Of a stretch of DNA of 55,270 nucleotides, positions 12,501-23,809 are shown piece after piece. A model generated the notes under the pieces. The model saw only the letters and a program-made list of their open reading frames with translations, was not told the DNA's origin and made no database searches. A program made the translations under genes and the position numbers. The stretch comes from a virus. Position 1 is the stretch's first letter; the number at the start of each line of letters is the position of its first letter. The DNA is taken from the IMG/VR virus record IMGVR_UViG_3300017956_000015, positions 1 through 55,270 of that record; one strand, given 5' to 3'.

Positions 12501-15500
12501 AGTGGATTTCACAGATAATCTAACTTTCATACCAACACTAGCGGATGGATCAACGGCAGACAGTTACGGTAATGTATACAAGTTCACCTCGGTGAGGTTA
12601 GCGTCAATGGATAATGTAAATGACAGATTGAGTTATTCTGTTTACAACGACAAAGACGATGACATGTTCATTGAGGGTGACAAGGTTTTCGCCGATGCCG
12701 ACACTGGAGGACTATGGCGTGTATACGAAAAACAAGATCCATACACAGAATTGAGGACACTGTCTCCGGACACGACAAATTCCAACCAGGAATTTGGATA
12801 TAGAATTGTCTGTCGTAATGACGGTAGATCCGTTGTTGTATCAGCACCCGGCAAAGGACAGGGAGAAGTACACTTCTTGTTCAGAACTAGCCAAACACCA
12901 GGCACTGCCTATTCGGTACAGGCCACTGCTACGATGAATGAGAACAATGATAACACCAGTAGGTTGGGTGAGTCCTTGTCCATCAGCACAGATGAGAATT
13001 TTGTTGTTGCAGGAGCACCATACACTAATGTGTTGACCAATGACGGAAGCACGAGATATTACAACGAAGGACTTATAAAAACTTACGTTTGGGATCCAGG
13101 CACATTCAAATATGGAGTGCTTTCTACACTGACAGCACCCACTGATGGTTCAAGTTCAAATGAGAACCTTAACTTTGGTTGGGCACACAAGATATCAGAA
13201 CCAACAGTTGGGTCCACAAGAAGCACCAACAACAAGTTTTTGTTTGTGTCAGCACCAGGACACAACAATGACACAGGTAGGGTCTATTTGTACACTTGGG
13301 GAATAGGTGCTGACGGATCAACGTACGACACCTGGACACAGGACTTAATAATAGATGCACCAGCAGGTGGATCTGGGCAAAGGTTCGGTCACAGGCTTGA
13401 AGCCAACGACAACGGAGATATTTTAGCGGTCAGTTCACTGGCACCAGGAAACGCGGGTAAGGTAGAGATATTCGTGCAGACGTCTCAGTCAAACGATGAC
13501 AGCACTATAAATTCATTCACACTGGCACAAACACTCACAGGTGTTTCAGCAGACGGGTCGACACTAAACACGTCCTTTGGTGATTCTATCACAATGAGTA
13601 AAGACGGTAACACATTGGTGATAGGTGCACCTGGCCTGGACAACACAGATCAAGCAGACGCAGGTGCGGTTTACATTTATAAGTGGAACAGGGATGGTAG
13701 CACAAATACCTACACCCTAGACCAGACAATAAATGAACCGGGAGATATTTCAGATGCTAGGTTCGGATCTAGTGTTTCGTTGAACCAGTCCGGCACAAGG
13801 TTAGTGATCGGTGCAGAAAAGTCGGCCAATCCGAGGACAATGAAGTTCGACCTAGGTGAGACCACTTTTGACCTACAGGACACAAACATTGTTGACACCA
13901 ACACGGGATCAGGTGCGGCCTATACTGCAACGGTCTACAACACAAAATTTGTGTTGGATGATAGGATAGTATCAACAAACGTTTCTGAGAACGACGACTT
14001 TGGCAGAGGCGTCTGCGTGTCTGACAACAATTTGTTTATCGGAGCACCTAAGGATGAAGGCAACTCAGGTTTAACAAACGACGGAAGCGTGTATGGTTAC
14101 GATTGTGCTGTGGACGGAGAGTACGCATGGAAAAATATTACTTCAGAGAGTGCGTTGGTCGATGTTGATAAGATAGGGCAGGTATTTGATTTCAATAACA
14201 CAACAAAACAGATCAGAGATTTCTATGATCTTTATGATCCTGTCAAGGGAAGGATACTGGGAGTAGCAGACAGGGAGATCAACTACAAGTCGCCTTGGGA
14301 TCCAGCCACATACAACACAGGTGATAATGCCAACACCAAGACGCCTTGGGCAGAAGACCATTTGGGAGAAGTATGGTGGGACCTTTCAACTGTTAAATGG
14401 TTATGGTACGAGCAAGACACACAGGAATACAGAGTAAACAACTGGGGTAAGACCTTCCCTGGTTCATCAATAGATGTATATGAATGGGTAGAGTCAACAC
14501 TAACACCCGAGGAGTGGAACAGGTCTAGCAACAGCGTGACAGGATTACAATTTGTCAGCGGTCAGGCGCAACCTGATTTCACGGAAGTTGAGAAGTACAA
14601 CTCAAGGCTGGACACGTTGGTTTCAACATATTATTTCTGGGTAAAAAATACTTCGAGTCTCCCGGGACAATCGGTAGTGAACAGGAAAAATACCACAACC
14701 TTTGTGGCAGGATTGATAGCAAATCCACAGAATTCAGGAATGCAATACTTTTCGATTACCGGCACAAACAAGTTGACAATAAATGGTGTGCGAACATTGA
14801 CTAACAAAGACATTGTGTTGAACGTTGACGTGAGGACTAACTCATTCGATGGAGATTCACACTCGGTCTGGAAGTTGGTGCGTGAAGGAGATCCTGCATA
14901 CAGGCCAGGACACCAGATAGAGACACGTTGGTGGGATTCTCTTTGTGGCAAGAACGCAACAGGTGATGCTGTCCCTGATAACGAGTTACCATTGAATCAG
15001 AAGTATGGAAACAGCATTAGACCAAGACAGAGTTGGTATGTTGATAGATTCTCAGCATTAAAAGATATAATCGATTACGCAAACACAGTCCTTAAAAAGA
15101 ACCAACTGGTAGGACAGATAAGACTTGACAATCTTGATGCCAAAGAAGAAGAGCCGACCAGTGCAAGTGGACTATGGGACGCCCAGGTGGACACCTACGC
15201 AGAATTGGGATACATCAACACAGCGGACCTATCGGGTACTGTCAATTATTTGGTCAAGGCAGATGAGACTGCAAACAATTTTTGGGCCATATACCAATGG
15301 GACGGTACCGAATGGAACAGGACCAGGATACAAACCTACAATACGTCAAACTATTGGTCGTATACAGATTGGTACAAGACCGACGGTGACATGGTGCATA
15401 ATGAGGACACACAGATAGACAAGCAGGTAACTTATGAGTACGAGTTAGATCGTCTAGAGATTGACAATGGCAAACACGTCAAGGTTACGTCTGCAGACAC

Positions 15501-18500
15501 TGGTGGTTGGAAACTGTTTATGAAGACTGCAACCGGTTGGGAGAATGTTGGTACCGAGAACGGAACAATTAGGCTATCAACCAAGTTGTATGATTACACA
15601 CAAGATGCCACAGGATTTGCGTCAGGTGACAACTTCGACGACAACACTTTTGACCAAGAACCAGTTACAGAAACAAGGAAGGCACTGACAGCGTTGAGAG
15701 ATGACCTGTTCATAGGAGACCTTGCCGTGGAGTATAACACCTTATTCTTTATCGGTTTACGTAAGGTGCTAGAAGAACAAACCTATGTTGATTGGATGTT
15801 CAAGACAAGTTTCATAAATGCGGTCAATAGGGTGAGACAGTTTGATCAAAGGAAAACTTACACAACAGGTACGGACAGTTGGATAGAGGACTACATAAAC
15901 GAAGTCAAACCTTTCCACACCAAATTACGAGAATACAAACTTGGATATAGCGCACCTGAACAGCACGATGGTGTGATAACTGATTTTGACAACCCACCTT
16001 TCTATGACGAAACTGTGGGCAAGATAAGGTCTATCAATCCTTCAACAGAAACGACTAGGTTAACTCAATACCCTTGGCAGTTATGGTATGACTATCACAG
16101 GAAGCACGTGAAGAGCATCACGGTGTACTATGGCGGATCTGGTTACGAGAAAGCACCAACAGTCACGATCACCGGGGATGATTCCACATCTGCCACTGCC
16201 ACTGCGACAGTTAGCGGTGGAGCAGTCACAGGGATAACAGTGACAGGTATTGGTTTTGGATACTCTACCACACCTACCGTGACAATCACCGGCGGTAAAT
16301 TTGACGGTTCTACCCCTTCCGATGTTGCCAAGGCATACGCGAACCTTGACAACGACCTTGTTAGGGACTTCAACACCACGATAAAGTTTGACAGGATAGC
16401 CAGCACATCCACTGTGGTTGATTGGGAGAAAAACACAACTTACGAATACGGAACCAAGATAAGATACAAAAATGAATTGTACAAGGCGGTAAGCCGATTC
16501 ACGTCAACGACAGACTTTGACGACAACTCGGGTGCGGTCAGCAAGTACTACGGTGACGAAACAGGATTGACGGCCGCGGACAGGATCAAAGGATTCTACA
16601 CACCAACAGACGGAATGCCGGGCAATGAACTTTCACAGGTGATGTCTGGTGTTGACTACGGCGGAACCATGGTGACAGGCTTGTTATTCACACAGAGCCA
16701 GGGTTGGGACAACTCGGCTTGGTATGACTACCCGTGGGACAACTATGGTCTGTCTAGGACTGTGCCGTTCCTTGCCGACGGTACAACAAGTAGTTACACT
16801 GCAACTTTAGAATCGGGAACTGTGTACCACGTCTACGTTTCACAAGACGATAGCACAAGAACAAAACTGTCTGTGACAATAATAGGTACTGGAAGTGCTC
16901 AGACAATCACAAGCATTCCGGTGCAAAATCAAAATGCTCTTATAGAACTTATACCTGCCGACGACGATGGCGTTCTTACTCCCACTGACGACAGGACTCT
17001 GGATTCAATAATCAAAGGAGGACTTTTCACTAAGAATGGATTATATGCAAGTGCATTAGGTACTGCACCTTCAGACATCAACGTTGACGGTGACGAGTTC
17101 TTGTCATCTACCACAAGTTACGCACCGGAGGAAGTGGTTCCTGGACAGATATTCGATACCCTGGATCTAAAGGTGTACACAGCACCACCGGCGACGCCGA
17201 TTATTACTGACAAAATTTACATTGGTAATGGAAGCACAGCGACGTTCTCCCTAGGAGAGCATCCTGGTACTTTAGGTTCTGTGACGATATCAGTAGATGG
17301 TGTGATCAAAAAACTCACAACCGATTACACTATAGACACAGGAGCAAAGACAGTGACATTTGTAAGTGCACCTGCTAACAACAGCGTGATCAACACGAAA
17401 ACTTTTGCCATATCTGGTAGAGCATTCGTAGTTTTAGATCACTACTACGGTGATGGATCTACGGTACAGTTCACATCTTCTTCGAGGGAAGATTTTGACC
17501 TTGATTCTACTAATTCTGAATTATATGTGACCATCGATGGTGTGCCAACAACGGCGTTCACAACCACTAGCACTACACCTGAATACGGTGACGGTTCAAC
17601 GACCAAGATAGGCAACACGTTGATTTTAACTTTCACATCAGCGCCTGCCGCCGATGCCTTCATACAGATTGCAGGTTTCAGGAAAACTTCTACATCATTT
17701 GTGAGGAACTACGCCAGCATCAGGAACGAAGAGATCACCTATGATGGATCAACGACACACGTTCTTACATATCCGCCTGGTGCTATTAGGCCATTCACGG
17801 GATTGACTCTTGTGGAAGCCAACGGTAAGATGTTACGAGCACCTGACACAACTTACTACATGTCAGACGGTAGCACATACACTTATGGTGTGGTGTCTGG
17901 TCTAAGTGATGATTCAACAGTGGATCCTGCAAAGACTGTCACAGATGCTTCGCAGGTCGAGGTACACGTCAACGGAGGCTTACAAACTATCACAACTGAC
18001 TACACCCTTGATCTAGTAAATCAAAATGTAGAATTTGTGACACCACCTGGACCAGAAAAAATGATCAGCATAACGACGTATGTAGATCATCATTTCTCAA
18101 TTGACGCCAGCAATAGGCTAGTGCTTAACACTTCTCAGATTTCCAGTGATGGCTACACCCTGAACATCAATGACAAAATGTCAGTGACCACGTTCAACAA
18201 CGCAGTTGGAATGTCGTTGAGAAGGGAAGTGCTTGAGGGAAGGGCAGATGGCATATACAAACTTTATTTCAATCCTACAAGTTCCGCTTACATGTATGTG
18301 TGGCTGAACGGAGAGCAATTGGCACCAGCACACGACTTCTTGTTGTCAGGGAACACGATCACAGTCTCAGGCAAGGTGATGTCTTCTTCAGACAGGTTGG
18401 ATGTTTTATACTTTGCCTCTGACACAGTGAATAAAGGTGCTACAGGATTTAGAATATTCAAAGATATGTTGAACAGAACTTTCTACAAACGTATCTCTAA

Positions 18501-19140
18501 AACGCACACAACACAACTGACACAGCAGTTACTCACAGATGCAACAACAATCACTGTTGCAGACGCATCTGTGCTGGCAGATCCACAAACGGTAATTGGT
18601 TTAGATGGATCTACAGTCAGCACAGTGATCCCAGGTGTTGTGTTCATAGGCAAAGAAAGAATTGAATATTTCACAAAGACCAATAATCAACTGGGACAGT
18701 TGAAACGTGGTACTTTGGGAACAGGAATTAAGGAGCATGGCTCAGGCGCTGACGTGGTAGACGTGTCTGGAACTCAAACCATCCCTTACGTGGACACAGT
18801 GTATACCAATACCTTCACAGGAAATGGTTCTCAAACTGTGTTCAATCTATCACAAGTACCGTCATCCGCTAGTGAGTTAGACATATTCATTGGTGGCCAA
18901 CGATTGTTGCTCACTAGCGAGGACGGATCAACTATCAACTATTCTGTTGACGGAAGCACAAAGGCTGTGACATTTACAACAGCACCTGCTGACCTAGTAC
19001 AGATAAAAATATTACACAAGAGAGGACAGGTATGGTACACTGCGAAGGATGGTAATCCTGCTGATGGTAAAGGACTCCACAGTTCTACGTCACAACAGGC
19101 TCAATTCATAGCGGACGAGCCCACAAACGCACCTGAATAA
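6529..19140 (+). CDS. Giant virion structural protein at the gp7 position (4203 residues)
   Basis: One uninterrupted 12.6-kb gene. Its place directly after gp6 and its N-terminus ([22 protein letters not shown]) fit a baseplate-wedge or peripheral-baseplate protein; the gp7 equivalence is positional only. Visible parts: a cupredoxin-like domain at about 214-294 (H226, C279, H282, M285); repeated beta-sandwich units marked by TDYT at about 713, 945, 3598 and 3823; a seven-bladed FG-GAP-type propeller at about 2088-2527; and a Gly-rich [11 protein letters not shown] domain at about 3200-3260. The tetrapeptide DGST occurs 16 times by my count, in different folds and with varied codons. It starts in a TAATG overlap with gp6. 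Late virion assembly is the likely role; receptor or glycan contact is inference. Confidence 0.85.
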   Translation: MADKITNSLTNQEVVKQGTRELRRTVQHLPAFYRTDTNQRFLSSTLDPLVQKGSLERLDGFVGKQDAYTRQIDDRYVSATSRDRFAYQLEPTITYTDKDTTSINPEDQVKFTGTYDDYINQIKYFGGKVGNHDRLNKEVVYSWNPAIDYDKLVNYREYYWLSGGPSAIEIDSVGTGAVVEYKVEALPDDGSTGRAFSFPHLENERNPDMTLWRGNTYKFVVDAQGHPFYIMTEPSKDGIGADGSTSVLYSTGVTNNGADKGTVTFVVPDGAPDTLYYQCGSHDGMYGILHIRTVATTSSINVQDDIIGTKNYKLRTLSLSNGMKIKFPSSKVTSDYKNKEFYVEGVGDAITLTDVSKLATPESYATNGVPVDKDYITIKRDSLDQNAWSRYNRWFHRSVIETASTVNGTTTVLDETDRAKRPIIEFDSGLSLYNSGTVAKNPVDLFDTATTDAFSNVSGKFGYIIDGVAITDGMRIIFSKDTDALVRSKIYVANFVDAGDSSVLSLTLNEDTNGTALDKDTVYVKGGNSNKGKSFYYDETTTNWKSTQPKTKLNQQPLFNMYDNNHTSYDDATAYPNSTFAGAKVFAYATSDTAVTDTVLGIKVKYNTINNVGDMVFESDHTSGTFTYQDAGKTVTKNLAEGHLHYTTGRTTHNSKSAWIKRINEIKQRVIRTHIVDETEKRLFPIDFYANSASLTDLEISVKVNGVRKTLTTDYTLVNGSTNKYVRFVKELKVNDQIRIAGYSAADKIADKGIYEVPENLSTNSLNQTTGSFTYGQVLKHLVDIFDKNQDLTGAIPGNTNLRDKPDTRLKGGTIIQHQGSLVPAIFNLIDQQANIVSAIDYVNLEYEKWYNAFLTKATGTPYEGIARDRVDEIIESINQGKNSSFPFYYEDMVGWGQNVSTRTYTVQGTSQKDYAIDSQHSMTALSNRAVYVYHNDVQLTLDTDYTFSTTDDSINISKALAVGDKIVIKDYADTTGSYMPVTPTKLGIYPKFKPESFTDDTYVTSQTVIRRHDGSIVKAYGDERDDLILELEKRIYNNIKVTYDRTLLDISDVTPSAFTETEYTLNEVDDIMGHDFYVWAGRNNVQYINNTAFVEGSPFTYNYANSTSHLTGNKLPGHWRGIYKFFYDTDSPHTRPWEMLGYSEKPSTWEDTYGPAPYTAGNDVLWNKIATEPGRYGKPGITNHLPVDASGNLLDPLQAGLIDDYNVPGRRQPWKFGDQAPAETSWRRSSAYPFTVLKTLALTKPAKFFSNYFDVSRLSTNISGNQIYSDTGVRQTLKTSKYHLETLTDNNTGLTTRYQTAGYQVLTVNYLVSRNLDPVTFYYDKMKDLGVQLAYKLGGFTDKDNIKVLTDSVSPGSTAGSKFIPDENYKILFRTSNPVQSFNYSGVLIEKNTDTTTDTDGSTSTYVGGYKVLGYSTTDPYFKFYYPFKSVTSAKISVPGASVNRYISYDNTVQTIPYGYVFETIQDVADFLQGYGQYLEKQGFRFNKYSNEIKETLNWDNAVREFLFWTTQEWAPGSAITVSPATDGFELDTDNSTVGQLRNLAGDYSLLDAGGRKIDIREISTKRVGKTFDLNLKSTDVGLYNISLNTVQKEHILIFDNSTVFSDILYEPFTGFRQQRLKVVGWKTANWNGDYYAPGFVFDAAQVTYWTANTDYRLGDSVEYQGKFYVAKVNHNSSEKFSNDNWTLKSEKPKPQLIPNFDYKISSFNDFYNLETNNFDESQQKLAQRLIGYQSRDYLENLFVNDVSQYKFYQGYIREKGTQNAIDKLLKAKYENSNIDLSLYPEWMIKTGVFGNTDSRESIQITLDDELVNTDPQSIELLDNSSDSKEYGRSLAVVKDDLYSKPVEYTASTTFQLLDYSKEAVDRDKAQVYKTAGYPQLEQVQHTAFNVSELLDLDVNSITKNDLIWVANKDNGDWDVFRMTNAGIKIDSLTTTNNATQLTFVFTGSHGLSAGSATTEADYFAISNSESATLNRVYQVASVPDHKSIVVDFTDNLTFIPTLADGSTADSYGNVYKFTSVRLASMDNVNDRLSYSVYNDKDDDMFIEGDKVFADADTGGLWRVYEKQDPYTELRTLSPDTTNSNQEFGYRIVCRNDGRSVVVSAPGKGQGEVHFLFRTSQTPGTAYSVQATATMNENNDNTSRLGESLSISTDENFVVAGAPYTNVLTNDGSTRYYNEGLIKTYVWDPGTFKYGVLSTLTAPTDGSSSNENLNFGWAHKISEPTVGSTRSTNNKFLFVSAPGHNNDTGRVYLYTWGIGADGSTYDTWTQDLIIDAPAGGSGQRFGHRLEANDNGDILAVSSLAPGNAGKVEIFVQTSQSNDDSTINSFTLAQTLTGVSADGSTLNTSFGDSITMSKDGNTLVIGAPGLDNTDQADAGAVYIYKWNRDGSTNTYTLDQTINEPGDISDARFGSSVSLNQSGTRLVIGAEKSANPRTMKFDLGETTFDLQDTNIVDTNTGSGAAYTATVYNTKFVLDDRIVSTNVSENDDFGRGVCVSDNNLFIGAPKDEGNSGLTNDGSVYGYDCAVDGEYAWKNITSESALVDVDKIGQVFDFNNTTKQIRDFYDLYDPVKGRILGVADREINYKSPWDPATYNTGDNANTKTPWAEDHLGEVWWDLSTVKWLWYEQDTQEYRVNNWGKTFPGSSIDVYEWVESTLTPEEWNRSSNSVTGLQFVSGQAQPDFTEVEKYNSRLDTLVSTYYFWVKNTSSLPGQSVVNRKNTTTFVAGLIANPQNSGMQYFSITGTNKLTINGVRTLTNKDIVLNVDVRTNSFDGDSHSVWKLVREGDPAYRPGHQIETRWWDSLCGKNATGDAVPDNELPLNQKYGNSIRPRQSWYVDRFSALKDIIDYANTVLKKNQLVGQIRLDNLDAKEEEPTSASGLWDAQVDTYAELGYINTADLSGTVNYLVKADETANNFWAIYQWDGTEWNRTRIQTYNTSNYWSYTDWYKTDGDMVHNEDTQIDKQVTYEYELDRLEIDNGKHVKVTSADTGGWKLFMKTATGWENVGTENGTIRLSTKLYDYTQDATGFASGDNFDDNTFDQEPVTETRKALTALRDDLFIGDLAVEYNTLFFIGLRKVLEEQTYVDWMFKTSFINAVNRVRQFDQRKTYTTGTDSWIEDYINEVKPFHTKLREYKLGYSAPEQHDGVITDFDNPPFYDETVGKIRSINPSTETTRLTQYPWQLWYDYHRKHVKSITVYYGGSGYEKAPTVTITGDDSTSATATATVSGGAVTGITVTGIGFGYSTTPTVTITGGKFDGSTPSDVAKAYANLDNDLVRDFNTTIKFDRIASTSTVVDWEKNTTYEYGTKIRYKNELYKAVSRFTSTTDFDDNSGAVSKYYGDETGLTAADRIKGFYTPTDGMPGNELSQVMSGVDYGGTMVTGLLFTQSQGWDNSAWYDYPWDNYGLSRTVPFLADGTTSSYTATLESGTVYHVYVSQDDSTRTKLSVTIIGTGSAQTITSIPVQNQNALIELIPADDDGVLTPTDDRTLDSIIKGGLFTKNGLYASALGTAPSDINVDGDEFLSSTTSYAPEEVVPGQIFDTLDLKVYTAPPATPIITDKIYIGNGSTATFSLGEHPGTLGSVTISVDGVIKKLTTDYTIDTGAKTVTFVSAPANNSVINTKTFAISGRAFVVLDHYYGDGSTVQFTSSSREDFDLDSTNSELYVTIDGVPTTAFTTTSTTPEYGDGSTTKIGNTLILTFTSAPAADAFIQIAGFRKTSTSFVRNYASIRNEEITYDGSTTHVLTYPPGAIRPFTGLTLVEANGKMLRAPDTTYYMSDGSTYTYGVVSGLSDDSTVDPAKTVTDASQVEVHVNGGLQTITTDYTLDLVNQNVEFVTPPGPEKMISITTYVDHHFSIDASNRLVLNTSQISSDGYTLNINDKMSVTTFNNAVGMSLRREVLEGRADGIYKLYFNPTSSAYMYVWLNGEQLAPAHDFLLSGNTITVSGKVMSSSDRLDVLYFASDTVNKGATGFRIFKDMLNRTFYKRISKTHTTQLTQQLLTDATTITVADASVLADPQTVIGLDGSTVSTVIPGVVFIGKERIEYFTKTNNQLGQLKRGTLGTGIKEHGSGADVVDVSGTQTIPYVDTVYTNTFTGNGSQTVFNLSQVPSSASELDIFIGGQRLLLTSEDGSTINYSVDGSTKAVTFTTAPADLVQIKILHKRGQVWYTAKDGNPADGKGLHSSTSQQAQFIADEPTNAPE

Positions 19141-19143
19141 ATA
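19136..19143 (+). promoter_or_regulatory. Late-promoter-like octamer
   Basis: AATAAATA, seven of eight bases of the T4 late element, overlaps the stop codon of the giant gene. The expected start of transcription (about 19149) is one base before the next ATG, so the transcript would be essentially leaderless, and no Shine-Dalgarno sequence follows. Judged from motif and position only. Confidence 0.4.
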
Positions 19144-19149
19144 CACTAG

Positions 19150-19875
19150 ATGACACAGGACAACAAACCAACAGAATCAAAAGAAGAAAACAAAAAGCCT
19201 CAAGATCACACAGGAGTGATGATGACGGGGCACATAAAGATTTTTGACCCTGAAACAGGTGAAGTGATAGTGGACAAAAGGAATGCTATCCATTATGAAA
19301 ATATGTCTCAGGCAATGGCCAATAGTTTGGCAAACAAGAGCAACGGTTTCATACACGAGATGGCATTTGGAAATGGCGGAACAAGTGTCGATCCAACGGG
19401 TATCATAACATACCTTACGCCTAACTCGACAGGAACCAACGCTACTCTTTACAATCAAACATACTACAAAGTTATAGATGACAACTCTACAACGAACAAA
19501 GACACCACTCGTAACAAGATGGAAGTGAGACACGTCACAGGTAACAAATTCACTGACATAGTTTGTACCTGTACGTTGGACTATGGTGAACCAACAGGTC
19601 AGGCATCTTTCGATAACACAACTAACTTCAATGGTGACTTTGTGTTCGATGAACTTGGACTTAAATCATGGGAAGGCACTGAGAACGGTGGCACAAACAA
19701 ACTGTTGACACACGTGATATTCCACCCGGTACAGAAATCACTGAACAGATTGATACAGATAGATTACACACTTAGAATTCAAAGTTTAACAACATTCACT
19801 GAAACGAGCTCTACGGCACTGTCAACATCTAACACAGTGAGTGGAACGACAGCAGGTGGTAACACTGGATACTAA
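19150..19875 (+). CDS. Virion structural protein, function unassigned
   Basis: A 241-residue protein in the baseplate/tail-fibre cluster. The first 20 residues are very hydrophilic (Lys/Glu/Asn), followed by GHIKIFDPETGEVIVDKRNAIHYENM, a phrase typical of structural proteins of marine T4-like phages. The rest is beta-rich with an FDELGLKSW motif near residue 165, and the C-terminus is a Ser/Thr/Gly tail ending in NTGY, similar in character to the tail of the gp6 homologue. It lies at the gp8 position, but I see no sequence evidence for gp8. Four bases separate it from the next gene. Confidence 0.7.
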   Translation: MTQDNKPTESKEENKKPQDHTGVMMTGHIKIFDPETGEVIVDKRNAIHYENMSQAMANSLANKSNGFIHEMAFGNGGTSVDPTGIITYLTPNSTGTNATLYNQTYYKVIDDNSTTNKDTTRNKMEVRHVTGNKFTDIVCTCTLDYGEPTGQASFDNTTNFNGDFVFDELGLKSWEGTENGGTNKLLTHVIFHPVQKSLNRLIQIDYTLRIQSLTTFTETSSTALSTSNTVSGTTAGGNTGY

Positions 19876-19878
19876 TAG

Positions 19879-21096
19879 ATGGCTTATACAGTAAACAAGA
19901 GTAACAGTTCGGCTTCACCAAACCAGTACATAGTACAGGATGGTGTGGTCAACACACAAACAGACCTTAGTTTCATAGGTAAGGGGTACGCTGGATATGG
20001 TGAACTGATCGCAGAGAACTTCCTACACCTTTTAGAAAATTTTGCAGGCACATCAGAGCCAACAAAACCGATTCAAGGGCAACTTTACTACGATTCGGCC
20101 AATAACAGATTAAAGGTGTACACAGGAAACTTGTTTGTCCCGGCAGGGGGTAACGTTCCTTACCAGCCAACACAACCGGTAGGGATACAACAGGGTGACC
20201 TTTGGATAGATTCAGATGTGGGACAACTGTTCTTCTATGATGGTTCACAGAGTGTGATGGTGGGACCACCGGCCTCGACTGGATCCTTGAACGGATTTGT
20301 GTTTGAAGCAGTTACAGATTCAACCACTGCCAGTCAGAACATAACAAAATGGTACAGCGATGGAACACTTATCGCGATGGTTTCCGACACGGAGTTCACA
20401 CCACAGACAGCGATAACAGGTTTCCCGACTGTGTACAAGGGAATCACATTAACAACATCACCCACAGGCATAAAACTTCATGGAACGGCCACTGACGCGG
20501 ACAAACTAGGTGGCGTAGCGGCATCAAGTTTCTTGAGATCAGATATTGCTGACACAACAACAGGCACACTGGGCGTAGTGAATGACTCGGGTATGACAGT
20601 CGGTGCTGACAATGACCTATCAATCACTGTTGATGGCACAGGTGTCAACCTAGCGAATACTGTACAGAACACAGATATCACCTTCAAAGTCAACGATGGA
20701 GGTGTCACCTCAACGGTAATGACCATAGATGGTGACGAATCAAGGGTGGGAATCGGAACAACGACACCAACCACCACACTAGACGTGTCAGGAACAGTTA
20801 ATGCAACTGCTTTCACTGGACCAATAACAGGTGCAGTCACATCATCTGGTATTCAACTCACAACAAACGGAACGATCATATTCGAGGGATCATCCAATGA
20901 CGCTTTTGAGACCACACTGACTGTTGCCAATCCAACAGCAGACAGGACGATCACTATACCAAATGTCACTGGTACTGTGGTAACAACCGGCGACACAGGC
21001 ACGGTAACAGCGGCCATGATGGCAACGCCAACATCACTACAGATTCTCAGCAGTACAGGAACAGTTTTAAAGACCATCAACGGCGCAGGAGCGTAG
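19879..21096 (+). CDS. Tail-fibre-like structural protein (paralogue 1)
   Basis: A 405-residue protein with a fibre-like layout. Residues 1-270 are clearly paralogous to the protein encoded at 32596 (shared phrases GKGYAG.GE, LENF, QGQL, GTATD.D.LGGVA and FLRSD). The C-terminal third differs: it contains short repeats common in phage tail fibres, such as GIGTTTPTTTLDVSGTVNATAF and NPTADRTITIPNVTGTVVTT. A shared trunk with different tips suggests an attachment or receptor-binding role for the tip; this is inference. No catalytic motif is seen. Confidence 0.75.
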   Translation: MAYTVNKSNSSASPNQYIVQDGVVNTQTDLSFIGKGYAGYGELIAENFLHLLENFAGTSEPTKPIQGQLYYDSANNRLKVYTGNLFVPAGGNVPYQPTQPVGIQQGDLWIDSDVGQLFFYDGSQSVMVGPPASTGSLNGFVFEAVTDSTTASQNITKWYSDGTLIAMVSDTEFTPQTAITGFPTVYKGITLTTSPTGIKLHGTATDADKLGGVAASSFLRSDIADTTTGTLGVVNDSGMTVGADNDLSITVDGTGVNLANTVQNTDITFKVNDGGVTSTVMTIDGDESRVGIGTTTPTTTLDVSGTVNATAFTGPITGAVTSSGIQLTTNGTIIFEGSSNDAFETTLTVANPTADRTITIPNVTGTVVTTGDTGTVTAAMMATPTSLQILSSTGTVLKTINGAGA

Positions 21097-21103
21097 TTTA
21101 TGG

Positions 21104-21132
21104 TTGAACTATTTCACGGAGTAGTTTATACT
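21104..21132 (+). promoter_or_regulatory. Sigma70-like promoter, TTGAAC-N17-TATACT
   Basis: A -35-like TTGAAC (21104-21109) and a -10-like TATACT (21127-21132) are separated by 17 bases in the 45-base gap before the next gene. The predicted start near 21139 is only about three bases before the ATG at 21142, so the message would be nearly leaderless. A nine-base direct repeat (GTAGTTTAT) at 21093 and 21121 overlaps the site. Confidence 0.45.
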
Positions 21133-21141
21133 AGGTAGCAT

Positions 21142-22077
21142 ATGACCGTAAGAACACCTTTAGTGTACAATGGATCACAATTACAGGAGGCCAAGAGCAG
21201 TGAGCTCACTAATCTTTACACCCTGGGTGCATACTATTATTCATTGGCACCCGCTAGGACACTGGCTGTTGTAGGTTCAGGCGGAGATTTAACGCAAATA
21301 GATGACACAAGGCTTCAGGCAGGTGCGGCCTCGACGGCCTCAGGTGGTTTTCCATCAGAGGCAACCACAGCGGAACCCAGTCAGGTCACTGTTTCTTACC
21401 AGAGAATAACACAGTCGGCCGCGGCGGCACCCATAACAACCACAGACACAGGAAAAACTTTTCCAATATATTGGAATGGCACACAGATTCAAGCCATGAC
21501 AGAGCAAGATTTCATTGACACCTTTATCTTACCAACAATCAATGTGCTGACATCTGGATCAACAACTTCCAGCCAGGCAGGCACATACCATATTTCAACT
21601 AGCTCGTCAGTGGCAGGTTCCACGCTTGTATCATCCACACCAGTCTTCACAGACACACGGGCAGATACCAGCGCCTACACGGCAGATGGCATTGCCGAAA
21701 CGCTGGACCAACCACAGACTATAAACAATTATTACCTGCACAGGATAGATGGTGTTATGCCAACTTACAATCCACCATTGTACATAGACGCATCAAACAA
21801 CCTAAAACAGTATTCCGGTGCGGAAATAGGCGCCCTATTACAGGAATACATCAACAATCAGGTGATCAACTCATCTACCGGTTACCAACTAAAGTACAAC
21901 ATAGATGGTAGTCTAGGCACAGCCAGGGGTTCTGCCATGGTGGACACTATTTTGACGGGCGGAAGTGGTGCATACACCACACTTTTTGCAGGTGCAAATG
22001 ACTATCGGGCACAGGAATTTCCAGATGGCACGCCCACAGCATCGTCTACCTACACTTTCAAGATTGAAAAATCATAA
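21142..22077 (+). CDS. Virion structural protein, function unassigned
   Basis: A 311-residue protein rich in Ser, Thr, Ala and Gly, with a beginning typical of small phage fibre or collar components (MTVRTPLVYNGSQLQEAKSSEL). It has no transmembrane segment and no catalytic motif that I can identify. Residues about 95-130 (FPIYWNGTQIQAMTEQDFIDTFI) look like a compact fold between low-complexity stretches, and the C-terminal region ends in a beta-strand (STYTFKIEKS). It is the last gene of the first structural block; accessory island 1 starts 55 bases later. Confidence 0.7.
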   Translation: MTVRTPLVYNGSQLQEAKSSELTNLYTLGAYYYSLAPARTLAVVGSGGDLTQIDDTRLQAGAASTASGGFPSEATTAEPSQVTVSYQRITQSAAAAPITTTDTGKTFPIYWNGTQIQAMTEQDFIDTFILPTINVLTSGSTTSSQAGTYHISTSSSVAGSTLVSSTPVFTDTRADTSAYTADGIAETLDQPQTINNYYLHRIDGVMPTYNPPLYIDASNNLKQYSGAEIGALLQEYINNQVINSSTGYQLKYNIDGSLGTARGSAMVDTILTGGSGAYTTLFAGANDYRAQEFPDGTPTASSTYTFKIEKS

Positions 22078-22080
22078 CAC

Positions 22081-22109
22081 TTGACGTTCAAGATTAAGTA
22101 CACTATAAT
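22081..22109 (+). promoter_or_regulatory. Strong sigma70-type promoter, TTGACG-N17-TATAAT
   Basis: TTGACG at 22081-22086 and a perfect TATAAT at 22104-22109 with the ideal 17-base spacer. Transcription would start near 22116, leaving a short leader with a good ribosome-binding site (AAGGA at 22122-22126) before the ATG at 22133. This is the best promoter in the window and marks the start of accessory island 1. Confidence 0.8.
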
Positions 22110-22132
22110 ACTGTGTATAGAAAGGAATTTTC

Positions 22133-22606
22133 ATGGCAATATTTTCTGGAAAAATAATTGAGGCATACTATGCCAATTCTGACAACACCGCGATAGAAAT
22201 CATCTATCAAGAAGGAAAAAGGGCGATAAACCATTATCTTGCAGTGGACACAGGTCATCCGGATTTCCAAGACCTTGTAGACGAGTATCCGTTGTCAAAG
22301 ATAGCAGACGCAACCGTGGCCAGGAACAAACAGGTGTACAGGCAACTGGACAGGATAGTTGAGGCAAAGGTCAAACAAAAGGTAGAGGACAAGCCTATGC
22401 AAAACTTTGATAGTGTGATGGAGTTTATCATAGACTATGATCCAAAGAAACAAGCGGAAGACCTATTCTCACTGAAGTTGAAGATATTTGAAAAGGACAT
22501 AGTCAAAGATTCCAAAGACAATGACTCGAAGTCCAAGATTAGGCAGGCAAAGACGCCATTGGATGTTCTATTGGCCTACAAGGACATAATCCAAAAGAAT
22601 AGATAA
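22133..22606 (+). CDS. Unrecognised acidic/lysine-rich protein, first gene of island 1
   Basis: A 157-residue hydrophilic protein that I do not recognise. The N-terminal 50 residues look like a small beta/alpha unit (MAIFSGKIIEAYYANSDNTAIEI begins with alternating hydrophobics, but I cannot name the fold). The rest is mainly helical and Lys/Asp-rich, with a DYDPKKQAEDLFSLKLKIF stretch and a basic C-terminus. It directly follows a strong host-type promoter with a proper Shine-Dalgarno sequence and ends one base before the next gene. Its position at the junction of structural genes and the island leaves open a tail-assembly or an early role. Confidence 0.65.
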   Translation: MAIFSGKIIEAYYANSDNTAIEIIYQEGKRAINHYLAVDTGHPDFQDLVDEYPLSKIADATVARNKQVYRQLDRIVEAKVKQKVEDKPMQNFDSVMEFIIDYDPKKQAEDLFSLKLKIFEKDIVKDSKDNDSKSKIRQAKTPLDVLLAYKDIIQKNR

Positions 22607-22607
22607 A

Positions 22608-23180
22608 ATGCTATCGGTATATTGTGTGAACTGGGGCACGAAATACCCTAGGGAGTTTACCCATAAACTTCGAGAATCATTACAAAAGCATCTAACGGTA
22701 CCCCACAAATTCTACTGCTACACAGATAAGCCTGTCGATGAACACGATGTGGAAGTAAAGTATCCTTACCTCAGGGGCGTCTGGCACAAACTGGCATTGC
22801 TGGAAAACAAGGGCGACAGCCTTTTCTTTGATCTAGACATCGATATCAACAGCAACATAGATTTCCTTTGCCAGGATTTCGATAAATTTTCAGTGCTTGA
22901 CAGTACTCCGTGGAAACCCAAGAACATTCCTCTTCTTGAATTTAGGATGACACAGAACACTCTTGTGAACAGCAGTGTTATGAGATGGAGCAATCACGCA
23001 CACGTATTTGAAAAATTCCAAAAGCATAGAGACATGTATCTGCGTCTATACGCGGGCATAGACAGGTACATTTATAATGAAAAAGTTGAATACCACACTA
23101 TCAGAACAGACAAGATAACGAGCTGGTACCAAAAGATTGATAAAAGTCCGATAGTAATATACAATGGCAAATACAAATGA
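22608..23180 (+). CDS. Glycosyltransferase-like protein (GT-A type)
   Basis: A 190-residue protein with the layout of small GT-A sugar transferases: an N-terminal strand, a FYCYTD segment near residue 35, and a metal-binding acidic motif FFDLDIDI (D75, D77, D79) after LALLENKGDSL. This resembles the family-8/capsular glycosyltransferase-like proteins of marine phages. It is shorter than a typical full enzyme, and the acceptor cannot be predicted. It starts one base after the previous stop and overlaps the following gene by four bases (ATGA), consistent with one operon. Confidence 0.7.
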   Translation: MLSVYCVNWGTKYPREFTHKLRESLQKHLTVPHKFYCYTDKPVDEHDVEVKYPYLRGVWHKLALLENKGDSLFFDLDIDINSNIDFLCQDFDKFSVLDSTPWKPKNIPLLEFRMTQNTLVNSSVMRWSNHAHVFEKFQKHRDMYLRLYAGIDRYIYNEKVEYHTIRTDKITSWYQKIDKSPIVIYNGKYK

Positions 23181-23809
23181 TATATGATCAGAACATAATA
23201 AATGCACACAAGAACATTGAATGGATCGCAAAGGCATATCCTGGAAGACTGCTTGATGCATTTTCCTGTTTCAGCCAGAACCAGTTCGACTGCAAAATGT
23301 GGCTGATAGATTGTCTAAATCAGTATCCTTTTCATTTCAAATACAAGACCAGAGATAGCATCGACATTGCGATATTAGGTGGATGGTATGGTTTGATGGC
23401 AAAACTAATCTCAACAGAGTTCAAACTTAAACCGATCAATAACATCTACTCATATGACTTTGACAATATTGCGACCAAGATAGGCAAACAGATATTTCCT
23501 GAAATAGCATTTATCGAAAAGGATGTTACCGAAATTGATTTAGGTAGGAAGAATTTCAGTATTGTTATAAACACCAGTTGTGAACACATAGAACAAAATT
23601 TATTGTATAAATCCATAGATAGTGCCCCACCAAAAACATTGTTTGTTTTACAAAGCAACAACTATAACCAACTTCAGCAACATATAAACTGCGTAAGGAA
23701 TTTAGATCATTTCAAAAATCAGTACAAAACAAGGATGGAAAACATCCGGGCATATGAATTGCAGAAAGAAAAGTACACTAGATTTATGATAATTGGAGTC
23801 AAAAAATGA
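23177..23809 (+). CDS. Methyltransferase-like Rossmann protein
   Basis: A 210-residue protein with features of a class I SAM-dependent methyltransferase: a motif-I-like strand-loop IAILGGWYGLMAKLI at about residue 65, an acidic residue at the end of the next strand (YSYDFDN), and a motif-IV-like segment IVINTSCEHI near residue 125, comparable to the STDFCEHV of the clearer methyltransferase at 29053. The glycine motif is looser than usual (GGWYG), so SAM binding is likely but not certain. The substrate is unknown. It overlaps both neighbours by four bases. Confidence 0.6.
   Translation: MIYDQNIINAHKNIEWIAKAYPGRLLDAFSCFSQNQFDCKMWLIDCLNQYPFHFKYKTRDSIDIAILGGWYGLMAKLISTEFKLKPINNIYSYDFDNIATKIGKQIFPEIAFIEKDVTEIDLGRKNFSIVINTSCEHIEQNLLYKSIDSAPPKTLFVLQSNNYNQLQQHINCVRNLDHFKNQYKTRMENIRAYELQKEKYTRFMIIGVKK

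Noticed and set aside
19150-19875. Assignment as baseplate wedge gp8
   Set aside because: Only the position fits; I see no gp8 sequence features, and the length is shorter than T4 gp8.
21100-21138. 12-codon ORF before the structural gene at 21142
   Set aside because: It spans the predicted promoter, has no ribosome-binding site and would not be on the transcript that starts there.
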